From positions 1 through 64,000 of the forward strand of contig NZ_JBDJAW010000006.1 in NCBI RefSeq assembly GCF_039649665.1: a DNA stretch of 64,000 nt, written 5' to 3'. The DNA comes from Microbispora sp. ZYX-F-249. GTDB taxonomy: Bacteria > Actinomycetota > Actinomycetes > Streptosporangiales > Streptosporangiaceae. Shown here one piece after another: positions 20,515-29,464 of this stretch. The translations under genes and the position numbers were made by a program. The notes under the pieces are model-generated. The model was not told the DNA's origin, made no database searches, and saw only the letters and a program-made list of their open reading frames with translations. Position 1 is the stretch's first letter. Every line of letters starts with the position of its first letter.

Positions 20515-21183
20515 GTGACCATCAGGCTGGTGATCGCCGACGACCAGTCGATGATCAGGGCCGGGCTGCGGCTCGTCGCGGAGTCCGAGCCGGGAATCGA
20601 GGTCGCCGGGGAGGCGGCCGACGGCTTCGAGGCCGTGGAGGTGACCCGGCGGCTCCGCCCCGACGTGCTGCTGCTGGACATCGCGATGCCCCGGCTGGAC
20701 GGGATCGGCGCGGCCAGGCTGCTCCTCGCCGAGCCCCGGCCACCGAGGATCATCATGCTGACCACCTTCAACACGGGCGACAACCTGAAGGCCTCGCTGC
20801 GGGCCCGGGTGAACGGCTTCCTGCTCAAGACCTCGCCCCCGGAGCACCTGGTGGAGGCGGTGCGGGCCGCGGCGGCGGGCGCCGCGCTGATCGACCCCAC
20901 GGTGGCCCCCCGGGTGATCGACGAGATCGCGAGCCTGCCCGACCTCGCCGCGCCGGCCGAGCTCGGCTCGCTCAGCGAGCGCGAACTCCAGGTCCTGCGG
21001 ATGGTCGCGCAGGGCCTGTCCAATCCCGAGATCGCCCGTGACCTGGGCATCGGCGAGGCGACCGTCAAGACGCACGTCGCCCGCGTCCTGCACAAACTCC
21101 GCCTGCGCGACCGCATCCAGGCGGTGGTTTTCGCCTACGAGGCCGGGGTCGTACGGCCGGGAGAGCGGCCCGGGCCGTGCTGA
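20515..21183 (+). CDS. NarL/LuxR-family response regulator
   Basis: 222 residues. The receiver domain has the acidic pair D9/D10, phosphoacceptor D55 (LLLDIAMP), and the conserved Thr and Lys (MLTTFNT, FLLKTSPP). The LuxR DNA-binding domain carries LSERELQVLRMVAQGLSNPEIA and VKTHVARVLHKL. The start is a GTG. Its stop region overlaps the histidine kinase by 7 bp. Together they form a two-component pair whose target may be the convergent membrane-protein gene or its own promoter; neither is shown by sequence. Confidence 0.93.
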   Translation: MTIRLVIADDQSMIRAGLRLVAESEPGIEVAGEAADGFEAVEVTRRLRPDVLLLDIAMPRLDGIGAARLLLAEPRPPRIIMLTTFNTGDNLKASLRARVNGFLLKTSPPEHLVEAVRAAAAGAALIDPTVAPRVIDEIASLPDLAAPAELGSLSERELQVLRMVAQGLSNPEIARDLGIGEATVKTHVARVLHKLRLRDRIQAVVFAYEAGVVRPGERPGPC

Positions 21184-22337
21184 GGCGACTCGCGGGCGAC
21201 TGGCGGCCCTCCCGCCTCGACGTCCTGCTCTCCCTCGCCGTGGCGGTCGCCGGGCTGGTGGAGTCGTTCGGCCGGCAAGGTCCGGAGCCGTGGCAGATCG
21301 GCGACCCGTTCCCGTTCGCGGCGGGCGCGGTCGCGGCGGGGCTGGTGGTGCTGTCGCGGTCGATGTTCCCCGCGACCTCGCTCCTCGTGCTGACGGCCAT
21401 CGGGTGGGCCGTGCAGGCGGTCGCCGGTCCCGGTTATTACGCGGCCTGGCACCTTTACTCGACGCTGATCCTCGTCCACACCGTGGCCGGCGCGGCCGAA
21501 CCCCGCAGCCGGCGCGGGCTCGCGGGGCTCGGGTGCGTGCTGCTCGCCTACGCGCACCTGCAGACACTGCAGAGCAACGACGTCGCCGAGGTCCTCATCG
21601 GCGCGATCTTCGTCGGCGTCGCGTACGGCAGCGGCATCCTGCTGCGCCGGCAGATCGACCAGACCAGACGGCTGGCCGAGCAGGCGGCCCGGCTCGAAGC
21701 CGAGCGGGAGGAGCGGGCGCGGTGGGCGGTCGCGCAGGAGCGATCCCGCATCGCCCGGGAGCTCCACGACGTCGTCTCCCACAACGTCAGCCTCATGACG
21801 TTGCACGCGGGCGGGGTGCGCAGGCTGCTCGGGGACGACCGCGCCCGCGAGCGCGACCTGCTGTTCGCGGTGGAGCAGGCCGGCCGTGAGGCGGTCGAGG
21901 AGCTCGGGCTGATGCTCGGCATGCTGCGCGACGCCGGGGCCGCGCCGCCCTCGCCGCAGGCCGGGCTCGACCGGCTCGACGAGCTGATCTCCCAGGTGGC
22001 GGAGGCCGGTCCGGAGGTGCGCCTGCATGTCGCGGGCGAACCCCGGCCCCTGCCGGCCGGGCTCGGCCTGTCCGCCTACCGGGTGATCCAGGAGGCCCTG
22101 ACGAACGTGCTGAAGCACGCGCACGCCACGAGGGTCGACGTCGTCCTCCGCTACGCGCCCGGCGAGTTGCGCGTGACCGTCGTCAACGACGGGGTGGGCG
22201 TTCACGCGGCGGGCACGGGCGGACACGGGCTCATCGGCATGCGGGAGCGGACCGCGCTGCACGGGGGCGAGCTGTCCGCCGGGCCCACGCGGTCAGGGGA
22301 ATACCGCGTGCTGGCGGTCTTCCCGCTCCCCGGCTGA
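21177..22337 (+). CDS. two-component sensor histidine kinase (HisKA_3, NarX/DesK type)
   Basis: 386 residues from a GTG overlapping the regulator. Four or five membrane spans fill the first 150 residues. A coiled-coil (QIDQTRRLAEQAARLEAEREERAR) leads to the phosphoacceptor histidine in ARELHDVVSHNVSLM. The HATPase part has YRVIQEALTNVLKHA (N box) and GHGLIGMRERTAL (G box). No extracellular sensor domain is seen, so the signal is probably sensed in or near the membrane. Confidence 0.92.
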   Translation: MLRRLAGDWRPSRLDVLLSLAVAVAGLVESFGRQGPEPWQIGDPFPFAAGAVAAGLVVLSRSMFPATSLLVLTAIGWAVQAVAGPGYYAAWHLYSTLILVHTVAGAAEPRSRRGLAGLGCVLLAYAHLQTLQSNDVAEVLIGAIFVGVAYGSGILLRRQIDQTRRLAEQAARLEAEREERARWAVAQERSRIARELHDVVSHNVSLMTLHAGGVRRLLGDDRARERDLLFAVEQAGREAVEELGLMLGMLRDAGAAPPSPQAGLDRLDELISQVAEAGPEVRLHVAGEPRPLPAGLGLSAYRVIQEALTNVLKHAHATRVDVVLRYAPGELRVTVVNDGVGVHAAGTGGHGLIGMRERTALHGGELSAGPTRSGEYRVLAVFPLPG

Positions 22338-22414
22338 GCGCCTCACGCCTCCACCGCGGCCCTCGCCGGTGCTTCCCGGTTGAGCGCCTCACGCCCCCAC
22401 GGCGACACTCGCCG
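22329..22414. repeat. 46-bp imperfect tandem duplication at a convergent gene junction
   Basis: TGAGCGCCTCACGC occurs at 22335 and again at 22381, and flanking bases on both sides also match (CTCGCCGG follows each). The unit covers the stop codon of the kinase and the stop plus last codons of the convergent membrane-protein gene. Confidence 0.75.
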
Positions 22415-23060
22415 GGGCGTCACCCGCCCACTCGTCGTCGGTCATGCGCAGCATCCTGAGCCCGATCACCCCGGAACCGGCCAGGTAGAGCAGCCCGCCG
22501 ACGATCGTGCCCACCGGGTAGATCGGCGCCCCCAGAATGCCGGCGAGCATCGCGAACGGCGCCCACCACGGCGTACGCCGGGAATAGGCCAGCGCGAGCC
22601 CCAGCAGGAACAGGCCGAGCAGCCCGGCGAAACCGGGCACCTGAAACCCGAACGTCGCCCCGGGATCGGCGAACGCCTCGTCCCCGATCCGGGCCCCCTG
22701 CTCGGGCGGCAGGGCCCCCTCCAGGCGGGCGTAGAAGAAGTCGCCGAGCATCAGCGCGGAGAAGTTGACGACGCCGAGCAGCGCCAGGCCACCCGCGACG
22801 TGCCCGAAGACCACGCCCTTGTGCCGGATCAGGTGGATCATGCCGATGATCCCCGGCACCAGCAGGACCCAGCTCCAGTGCAGAAGCGAGGCGCTGACCG
22901 ACACCTGCTCGGGATGACGGCCGTAGACGCCGACGCCGTCCCCGCCCTGCCGCAGCGCCGGGTCCGCGACCACCCCCGCGACGTAGACGAGCGGGGCGGC
23001 GACCAGGCAGAGCCCGGCCGCCGTACGGCGGAAGGCGCGTGCGTCCGCAAGCACTGACAT
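22389..23060 (-). CDS. integral membrane protein of unknown function
   Basis: 223 residues. About six hydrophobic segments are visible, including LCLVAAPLVYVAGVVA, LLVPGIIGMIHLI, VAGGLALLGVVNFSALML, and FAGLLGLFLLGLALAY. No catalytic motif is recognised. It lies convergent to the LuxR-type two-component pair, so a functional link is possible but unproven. The 3' end is partly duplicated beyond the stop. Confidence 0.72.
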   Translation of the reverse strand: MSVLADARAFRRTAAGLCLVAAPLVYVAGVVADPALRQGGDGVGVYGRHPEQVSVSASLLHWSWVLLVPGIIGMIHLIRHKGVVFGHVAGGLALLGVVNFSALMLGDFFYARLEGALPPEQGARIGDEAFADPGATFGFQVPGFAGLLGLFLLGLALAYSRRTPWWAPFAMLAGILGAPIYPVGTIVGGLLYLAGSGVIGLRMLRMTDDEWAGDAPASVAVGA

Positions 23061-23130
23061 GGCAACTCCTCGTGTCCGGCCCGCCGCCTGTCGGGCGGGA
23101 CCGGCACGGAGAGTAGGCAGCGGCGTCCCG

Positions 23131-23159
23131 GCCGGTCGTCCCCCGCCGGGACGACCGGC
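23131..23159. terminator. strong hairpin after the Tad pilus operon
   Basis: A perfect 12-bp inverted repeat GCCGGTCGTCCC / GGGACGACCGGC with a 5-nt loop lies 84 bp past the stop of the last Tad operon gene (23243) and upstream of the next minus-strand gene (23060). It is a probable Rho-independent-type terminator without a T-tract. Confidence 0.65.
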
Positions 23160-23242
23160 GTTCCGCCGGTCTCCCTACGCACGGCCGCCGGCCATCCGCC
23201 CGACACGACCGGCGGCCTGCCCCCCTCGGGCCGGGCGGGGAG

Positions 23243-24217
23243 TCAGTTCTTGACGATGCTCTGGACCTCGCCGACGGGCACGTCCCTGGTCGCCGAGACC
23301 TGGATCGGGTTGTAGGCGAACGGGACGGCCTGGCCGCCCTGGTTGCCGTTGCCGACGACGTTCCAGACGCTCGTCACGGTCAGCGTGTAGACCTTGCCCG
23401 GCTGGTCGACGGAGGAGTGCAGGTAGACGACGCCGCACTCGGGTTTGCCCTCGCCGTCCTTGTCGGCGCCCTTCACGTACGGTTTGCCGGTGGCGCCGCA
23501 TCCCTTGTCGTACACCTCGGCGCGGTCGGCGTCGGTGCCGGATTTGATCACGAGGTGGTCCGGCGTCGCCGTGACGGTGGCGGACATGACCCCCGGCAGC
23601 GTGGCGGTGACGGACCGGGGCGCCGCCTCGGCCCCGTCCAGCCACACCCAGGTCCCCAGGTTGACGTAGCTCTTGACGTCCGGGCTCAGCTTGATCTTCG
23701 GCTCCGGCACGGTCAGCGCGGCCCTGGCGATCTGCATGAGCTGTTCCAGCGTTATGCCCCCGGCGGGGGTGGTGCCCTCGGGCACCCAGACGAGCGGCTC
23801 GAGCCCGGCGGCACACGACGGCCCCTCCGGGTTGCCTGCGTCGTAGGCGACGCCCCACCACTGGCCCTTCTCCCCGATTTTGTCGCCGAACTTGTCCAGG
23901 TCCACGTCGTAGTCCAGCCCCGCCTCCACCGCCTGCTTCTTCTGCTGCGCCTGGAGGTTGCGCATGTCGTCGGCGGACGAGTTCGGCTCGTACCAGCAGG
24001 GGCGGGGCATCCGATAGCCGTCGCTCTTGCCACCGAGCCCGTTGCCCGACAGACCGATCTTGGAGTTGGTCAGCTTGACCCCGGCGGTGTTGCCGTTCTG
24101 GAACGCCTCGCCGTGCGGCGTCCCGTCCGGATCGTCGGCGGCGGCCGGCGGCGCGCACACCGCGAGCACGCCGCAGGCCAGCAGGGACGTCACCGCGATC
24201 GCCGTTCTGCTGCTCAT
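23243..24217 (-). CDS. secreted protein at the end of the Tad pilus operon
   Basis: 324 residues. A classical signal peptide (MSSRTAIAVTSLLACGVLAV then CAPPAAAD) is followed by a mature domain rich in Trp, Asp and Gly with paired cysteines (CWYEP, SCAAG, KGCG, ECGV). The N-terminal cysteine in AVCAPPAAA could also allow lipidation, but the AAAD cut is more typical. Start ATG 24217 was chosen because AAGGAG sits 7-8 nt upstream; it overlaps the stop of the preceding lipoprotein gene as ATGA. No family recognised. The operon position suggests a role at the pilus surface or in pilus anchoring. Confidence 0.75.
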   Translation of the reverse strand: MSSRTAIAVTSLLACGVLAVCAPPAAADDPDGTPHGEAFQNGNTAGVKLTNSKIGLSGNGLGGKSDGYRMPRPCWYEPNSSADDMRNLQAQQKKQAVEAGLDYDVDLDKFGDKIGEKGQWWGVAYDAGNPEGPSCAAGLEPLVWVPEGTTPAGGITLEQLMQIARAALTVPEPKIKLSPDVKSYVNLGTWVWLDGAEAAPRSVTATLPGVMSATVTATPDHLVIKSGTDADRAEVYDKGCGATGKPYVKGADKDGEGKPECGVVYLHSSVDQPGKVYTLTVTSVWNVVGNGNQGGQAVPFAYNPIQVSATRDVPVGEVQSIVKN

Positions 24218-24996
24218 CGCTGGCACTCCTTAGCGAGCTCGTCCGGGTAGTCCGCGTGGCGGTAGAGCCGGATCCGCCAGACGCCGTCGTCGCCGCGCCC
24301 CAGGCCGGCGGTCTGCAGGTAGACCGCGCGCGGGCGTTTCAGCCAGGCGGGCTGACGGGCCAGCGCGGTGCCCTCCCGGTCGGTCAGCCGCACGCCGGTC
24401 ACGTCGACGCAGCCGTAGACCTCCGCACCGCGTCCCGTCATCGCGGGCACCCGCAGGGCGTAGAGCTTGGCGACGCCCCGGGCCGACCGCCCGTCCTCGA
24501 GGAATTTCCGCACCCAGGTGACGGCGTCCTGGTAGGCGGACGACTCGGGGTCGATGCCCTTCACGTACGAGCGGTCGCCGCCGGAGGTGCCGACGGCCCG
24601 CCACTGGGCCGTGAAATCACGGGCGAACGCCTTGATCGCGGCTGATCGCACCGGGTCGGGCTCGTCCGGCCACTCGATCTCCACGGTCAGCCCGGGGGCC
24701 GCCGTGATCGCCTCTGCCCCCGGCGGGCTGGCGGGCGTCCCGGCCGCCGCGGCCGGTTCGGCGCCGCCACCCGGGGTGAAGCCGCGGTCCGCGTCCGGCG
24801 GGGCGCACGCCGGCAGAAGCAGCACGCAGGCCGAGATGAGCAGCGCGGGGACCGGAGCCAGCAGCGCGCGGACCGACAGTGCGCGAGCCGGGGTGAGCAG
24901 TGCGCGAGCCGGGGCGAGCAGCGCGCGGACCGGAGTGCGCGACGCGCGAGCCGGAGCGAGCAGCGCGGCCGCCGCCGTGGCGAGTCCTGGACGCAT
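24214..24996 (-). CDS. putative lipoprotein with repeat-expanded signal sequence
   Basis: 260 residues. The N-terminal about 64 residues are hydrophobic/Ala/Arg repeats (LLAPARA units) ending in a lipobox-like LLLPAC at about 60-65, so the mature protein would start at a lipidated Cys. The rest is a soluble domain with WPDEPDPVRSAAIKAFARDF and several Trp residues, of no family known to me. The signal sequence is about twice the usual length because of the repeats. It overlaps the next secreted-protein gene as ATGA and lies 158 bp after the LysM-BTAD gene. Confidence 0.65.
   Translation of the reverse strand: MRPGLATAAAALLAPARASRTPVRALLAPARALLTPARALSVRALLAPVPALLISACVLLLPACAPPDADRGFTPGGGAEPAAAAGTPASPPGAEAITAAPGLTVEIEWPDEPDPVRSAAIKAFARDFTAQWRAVGTSGGDRSYVKGIDPESSAYQDAVTWVRKFLEDGRSARGVAKLYALRVPAMTGRGAEVYGCVDVTGVRLTDREGTALARQPAWLKRPRAVYLQTAGLGRGDDGVWRIRLYRHADYPDELAKECQR
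24845..24985. repeat. degenerate about 21-bp repeats in the lipoprotein signal region
   Basis: GCGCGAGCCGGGGTGAGCAG-like units recur about six times with drift (for example near 24883, 24904 and 24945). They encode the LLAPARA-type repeats of the lipoprotein signal sequence. Confidence 0.7.
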
Positions 24997-25154
24997 CAAC
25001 GCGGTCCTCCGCAGTACGCGATCCCCCGCCCCTGCCACCCCTGTCGCTGCCACCTCTGCCACGGCCACCTTAGGAAGGGCCGTCGGCGACGAGCCAGCGC
25101 TATGCGCCGATCGGCATGATTCGGAGGGTGGCATCCCGAGCATTGGGGCTCCGA

Positions 25155-28100
25155 TCAGGCGAGACGTGAGGTTCTGAGGTCCGGGGAGACGGTGCGGCGC
25201 CAGTCGGGCAGCAACTCGTCGATGAGCGCCTCCGTCTCCGGCGCCATCCCCCCGCCGTACGGGTGCGAGGCGGCGCGGCGCAGCAGACCGTCGACGACCG
25301 CCCGCAGCCGGACGGGCTCCCCCGTGGCGTGCGCCGCCCGGAGCAGGTCGCGCCACAGCCCCTCGTCGTCGGCCGCGAGCAGCAGCCCGGCCCGGGCCGC
25401 CGCCACCGCGCCGTGCGGGTCGTGGCGGGCCAGCCGGATTTCGCACAGCGCGTGGGCGGCGTCCGCCACCCAGGCCGTCACGTCGTACTCCAGGGGGTCG
25501 GCCGCCAGCCAGGCGTACCGGTCGGGCGGCCTGCCGTTCAGCAACGGGCCGCGCACCAGCTTCAGCGCACGCTCCAGTAGGCCGGCCTCCACGTCGCCGG
25601 CGCCGAGCGTGGCCCCGCCGGATGCGGCGGCACCGGGTCCGGCGGTCTCGGCCCACTCGCCGGCCTGCCGTACGAGGTCCTGGAAGAGCCGCCAGTCCGT
25701 ACGGATCTCCGGCCCGAGCCGCAATCGCCCGGACCGGTCGAGGAGCAGGTGAGGGCGTCCCTCGGAGTCGCGCCCGAGCCACTCGGCGACCCGCGCGATC
25801 GTGGCGTCGCGCACCGCGAGCTGCACGCCGCGCGGCCACAGCACGCCGGCCAGCACGGCCGGATGGACCCCGTCCGGGTGGGTGGCCAGGTAGACGACGA
25901 GTTCGTGGGCGAGGGCCGCCCGGCCCTCTTCGAGCGGGTTCACCGGACTGATCTCGATCGGGCCGAGGATGCGGACCTCGATGGAGGGCGGCTCCTCGCT
26001 CAGCCGCTCGGTGAGCGGGGTGAGCGGCTCGCCCTCCTGCTGCCGGGTGGTGTCGAACAGGCCGACCACGGCGTCGTAGTGCCGGCGGGGCAGCAGGTGG
26101 GCCTCGATGTCCAGGCCCAGGGCGTCCACCCGGGCCCGGCCGTCGTCGGTGACCTCCCACCTCCAGGTGGCGTGCGGCACCTCGCCCGCGATCACGAAGC
26201 CGCAGGCCGTACGCCGGCCCTTGCCGAGCAGCGCCAGGCGGCGCGCCTCGTCCTCGTCGGGACGGATGGCCGACAGGAGATAGTGCGGGGTGTGGGCGGG
26301 GTCGGCCACCCGGCTGTGGACTCGGCCGGTCAGCACGTCGCCGTCGTACCGGGCACGCTCCTCGAACTCCGGCAGCACCTCGGTCAGGCTGCCCGCCGTC
26401 CTGATCCGCTCGGGCGCGAGCCGGGTCAGCTCCTCGCCGAAGCCGACGAGCGTGACGCGCATCTGGTCGGACCACCGGTTGGTCGCCAGTTCGACCGCGA
26501 GCGCCGACAGGGCGGCGACGGTGTGCGTCCCGGTGATCGCGATCACCCCGTGCGCGGCCTCCAGGTCGACCAGGACCCGGCCGCCCTGCCCGGTGCCGAG
26601 CGAGACCAGCCCGGGATAGGGCGCGGGCACTGCGGCCAGCGTGTGCTCGTCGATGCGGCGTCCCTCGTGGGCCGGAAGACGCCAGACCTGCCCGTCGTCG
26701 CAGGACTCCCACGGTTCGGGCGCGTCCTGTTCCGCCGGGTGGATCCACAGGTCGAGGCCGCGGTTGGACAGGTGGACCGCGTAGATCGTCGGAGGGCGCC
26801 GGCCGGCGTCGGCCAGCAGGCGGCCGAGCAGGCGCAGGCCGATGTCGAGCATCCGGCTGCCGGGGGCGTCGGCGCCCAGCCGGATCGCGACCTCGGCTTC
26901 GGCGGCGTCCCCGCGCGGCCGGGCGATGCGCCAGCCGAAGGCCCGGCGCCACAGTTGCTCCCGCCGCCTGCGGCCGAGCAGGGCCAGCAGCCCGGCCGCC
27001 GCCAGCGACGACGCCGCCAGGTAATCGGCGAGGACCGGCCCACTCTGCCGGTCTCCGGGCTCCTCGCCGGCGGTCAGGTGACCGTCTTTGTCCGGCGACG
27101 GCAGGGACGGCGCTGTGGAGGGCCGCGTGGACGGCTGCGTGGAGGGCCGCGTGGACGGCTGCGCGGCGGCATGGTCACCCGACGCCGTGGCCTCCGCCGT
27201 GGGCCTCCCGTGTGCCGGCGGCCGTGCAGCGGGAGGCGCCGTGGGAGGTGCCGTGGGAGGCGTCTCCCGCGCCGTCTCGTCCACCCCGGCGGGCTGGGCG
27301 GTGGTCGTGCCGACCGGGCGCGCTGTCGGCGTCGATTGGGCGGTGGCGGGTGTGTCCGTCGCATCGCCGGCGCGGCCGGTGCGCTCGGACGGGGTGTCCT
27401 GCGGCATCGCGGGCGGGGGCAGCACGATCCCCGGTTTGCTCGGCTCGGGCGTCGCCCTGCCCCGCTGATGGCCCGCGTCCCCCGGACGTCCGGCTTCACC
27501 CTGCTGTCCGGCTTCACCCTGCTGTCCGGCTTCACCCTGCTGTCCGGCCTTGCCCTGCTGTCCGGCTTCGCTTTGCCGGGCCGTGGGGTCGCCCTGCCCC
27601 TGGTCGGGCCGGGTGGTGTCCGCCTCACCGCCCGTCCGGCCGTCCGCCGCGCCGCCCGTCGCGCTCCCGGTGTCCGAACCGGCGGTGGGACGCGGTGCCG
27701 GCCTCGTTCGCCGGTCCTCGGTGGTGCGCCGGTCTTCCGCCGCCCCCTGGTCGGCGTGGACGTCGCCGCGGGTCGTCCCTCCCCCGGCGTACCGGGTGTC
27801 GCCGTCGAGCTCGGCGGGGGCGTGGCGGTGCTCCTTCAGGATCTCCGGCCGGTCGTCGTCGACCGGCACGATGTGGACGTTCCTGGCGTCGTCCGGCATG
27901 TCGAGCACCCAGCCGGGACGGATGAGATCGGCCATGTGCAGCCGGCTGCCGTCGGGCTGCTCCTTGTGCTGGTTGAGCCGGTAGATCTCCGGATAGCGGC
28001 GCCCGTCGCCCAGGCACTTCTCCGCGATCTCCCACAGGCTCTCGTGGTGGCGTCCGTGCGGAGGCTGGACCACGTAGACCTTCTTGACCTCCCGGGCGTG

Positions 28101-28871
28101 CAGGGCCGGGCGCTCCGCCTCGGTCTGCGGCACCGGCGCCGACAACGCCGCGACCTGCGGCCGGATCGGGGCCGGGGCGCCCGCGCGGGCGATGGGCACC
28201 GCCACGGCGGCCGCGGTGAACAGCAGCAGCACGGCGGAGACCAGGCGGTTCGCGAGCGCCTGGGTGCCACCCGACAGCGGCACCCGGGCCGGCATGCCGA
28301 CGCGCCGCAGCCCGGCGTAGACCTCGACGACCACGCACAGGAACAGCTGCAGCCAGGCCAGCCACACCAGGAGGATCAGGATCGCGATGATCGTGTCGGG
28401 GCCGACCTGACTGGTGAACACGTCCGCGTTCAGCAGGTCGCCGCTGACGGGCGGACCGGCCAGCCGGAGCAGCGCGTACGGCACGCCGCCCACCAGCGCC
28501 ACCAGCGCGACCAGGGCCCCGAGGCCGGCGAGGACGTCCCCGGCCGTACGCCGGGTTCGCAGCCGTACGGGCCGGTCGTCGTGCCAGTGCTCGGGCGCCC
28601 GCTGCGGCCCCAGCACGGACGGCAGGCCCTCCGGGCGCGGGCGGGGACCCCTCCCGGGCGTGCCGCCCGCCGGGGCCTCGGTGCCGGAACCCCGCTGCGC
28701 TTCGCGCTCGAAACCCCGCCGCGCGTCGCGTCCGGAAGGCCGTTGCGGTTCACGCTCGAACCCTCGCCGCACGTCGCGCCCCTGACTCCGCTGGACCTCG
28801 CGCCCGGACCCCCGCTGGGTCTCGCGGAGGAACTCCTCCCGCCGCCCGCCCGGCGGCCGCGTCCCTGTCAT
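25155..28871 (-). CDS. multi-pass membrane protein with LysM domain and C-terminal SARP-like wHTH plus BTAD
   Basis: 1,238 residues. The order is: an Arg-rich tail (1-100); membrane segments near 112-135, 158-182 and 208-230; a LysM-like domain (about 268-325, SLWEIAEKCLGDGRRYPEIYRLN); a long Pro/Thr/Gln/Gly disordered stretch (340-615) with GQQGEA repeats; a further membrane segment near 625-645; and a cytoplasmic part. The part ends in an OmpR-like winged helix (LGPIEISPVNP...VLAGVLWPRG) and a BTAD (about 1085-1225). BTAD and winged helix are the parts of SARP regulators. It overlaps the preceding tadG-like gene as ATGA, so it belongs to the pilus operon. A role linking wall or pilus state to transcription is my inference. 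Confidence 0.8.
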   Translation of the reverse strand: MTGTRPPGGRREEFLRETQRGSGREVQRSQGRDVRRGFEREPQRPSGRDARRGFEREAQRGSGTEAPAGGTPGRGPRPRPEGLPSVLGPQRAPEHWHDDRPVRLRTRRTAGDVLAGLGALVALVALVGGVPYALLRLAGPPVSGDLLNADVFTSQVGPDTIIAILILLVWLAWLQLFLCVVVEVYAGLRRVGMPARVPLSGGTQALANRLVSAVLLLFTAAAVAVPIARAGAPAPIRPQVAALSAPVPQTEAERPALHAREVKKVYVVQPPHGRHHESLWEIAEKCLGDGRRYPEIYRLNQHKEQPDGSRLHMADLIRPGWVLDMPDDARNVHIVPVDDDRPEILKEHRHAPAELDGDTRYAGGGTTRGDVHADQGAAEDRRTTEDRRTRPAPRPTAGSDTGSATGGAADGRTGGEADTTRPDQGQGDPTARQSEAGQQGKAGQQGEAGQQGEAGQQGEAGRPGDAGHQRGRATPEPSKPGIVLPPPAMPQDTPSERTGRAGDATDTPATAQSTPTARPVGTTTAQPAGVDETARETPPTAPPTAPPAARPPAHGRPTAEATASGDHAAAQPSTRPSTQPSTRPSTAPSLPSPDKDGHLTAGEEPGDRQSGPVLADYLAASSLAAAGLLALLGRRRREQLWRRAFGWRIARPRGDAAEAEVAIRLGADAPGSRMLDIGLRLLGRLLADAGRRPPTIYAVHLSNRGLDLWIHPAEQDAPEPWESCDDGQVWRLPAHEGRRIDEHTLAAVPAPYPGLVSLGTGQGGRVLVDLEAAHGVIAITGTHTVAALSALAVELATNRWSDQMRVTLVGFGEELTRLAPERIRTAGSLTEVLPEFEERARYDGDVLTGRVHSRVADPAHTPHYLLSAIRPDEDEARRLALLGKGRRTACGFVIAGEVPHATWRWEVTDDGRARVDALGLDIEAHLLPRRHYDAVVGLFDTTRQQEGEPLTPLTERLSEEPPSIEVRILGPIEISPVNPLEEGRAALAHELVVYLATHPDGVHPAVLAGVLWPRGVQLAVRDATIARVAEWLGRDSEGRPHLLLDRSGRLRLGPEIRTDWRLFQDLVRQAGEWAETAGPGAAASGGATLGAGDVEAGLLERALKLVRGPLLNGRPPDRYAWLAADPLEYDVTAWVADAAHALCEIRLARHDPHGAVAAARAGLLLAADDEGLWRDLLRAAHATGEPVRLRAVVDGLLRRAASHPYGGGMAPETEALIDELLPDWRRTVSPDLRTSRLA
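27110..27165. repeat. 24-bp tandem repeats encoding Pro-Ser-Thr units
   Basis: GTGGAGGGCCGCGTGGACGG-type units follow one another in frame and encode alternating RPST and QPST within the disordered linker of the LysM-BTAD protein. Confidence 0.75.
27492..27568. repeat. 18-bp tandem repeats encoding GEAGQQ units
   Basis: GGCTTCACCCTGCTGTCC is repeated three times exactly, with a degenerate fourth copy. The translated product is a run of GEAGQQ units in the disordered linker of the LysM-BTAD protein. Confidence 0.85.
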
Positions 28872-29464
28872 GCCTCTCCCGGATCAGGAGCGGCCGTGGC
28901 CTCCGCCTCCATGTCCGAGCCGGCGAACCCCAGCGCGGCGAGGAAGAAGGCGTTCCAGTGAACCGACACCGACACGGTGACGTCCGCCTGGCCGCCGCCC
29001 ACGGTGCACTCGGTCATGCGTACGCCGTCGGCCTGCTGGTTGGCCGTGATCTCCTCGGCCGGGCCGCACACCGCGCTCTCGTCGGCGAGCAGCCGCACCT
29101 GACCGGTCGCCCGCAGGGTCTCGACGTCGATCTGGTCGGCGGCGGCGCGGGCGGCCTGCTCGGCGATGTCCGCGGCCTTCAGCCGGGCGTTCATGGCGGC
29201 TCCGCCGTCGACCAGCAGCCCGGCCAGCAGGAACACCACCCCCGAGAAGAGGACCACGAACACCGACATGGAGCCCCGCTCCCCCGGCCCCCCGCGTGCG
29301 GCGGCACGGGTCGCGCGCGCGCCCGCGGCAGGCCTCACGGGGGTGCGCGGCGACGGCACCGCGCCCCGGGGCCGACGCGGAGCGGTCCCGGGGTCACGCG
29401 GACGCCGGCCACGCCACGGGCGGACGGAGGCCGGAGAGCCGGGGCACGGACGCGGCGGGGTCAC
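28868..29464 (-). CDS. TadG-like pseudopilin lacking Glu at +5
   Basis: 198 residues from a GTG that overlaps the upstream stop as GTGA. A 64-residue Pro/Arg/Ala leader ends in GERG, followed by SMSVFVVLFSGVVFLLAGLLVDGGAAM, a single hydrophobic helix as in TadE/TadG minor pilins. The residue at +5 after the putative cleavage glycine is Phe rather than Glu, as often seen for TadG-like proteins, so processing by the prepilin peptidase is uncertain. Two cysteines (CGPAEE, ECTVGG) could form a disulfide outside the membrane. It overlaps the LysM-BTAD gene by ATGA. Confidence 0.78.
   Translation of the reverse strand: MTPPRPCPGSPASVRPWRGRRPRDPGTAPRRPRGAVPSPRTPVRPAAGARATRAAARGGPGERGSMSVFVVLFSGVVFLLAGLLVDGGAAMNARLKAADIAEQAARAAADQIDVETLRATGQVRLLADESAVCGPAEEITANQQADGVRMTECTVGGGQADVTVSVSVHWNAFFLAALGFAGSDMEAEATAAPDPGEA

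Noticed and set aside
24214-26952. A 912-codon frame joining the lipoprotein to the region inside the LysM-BTAD gene
   Set aside because: The upstream part is a shadow frame of the LysM-BTAD gene; the lipoprotein start at 24996 gives a sensible signal sequence and lipobox.
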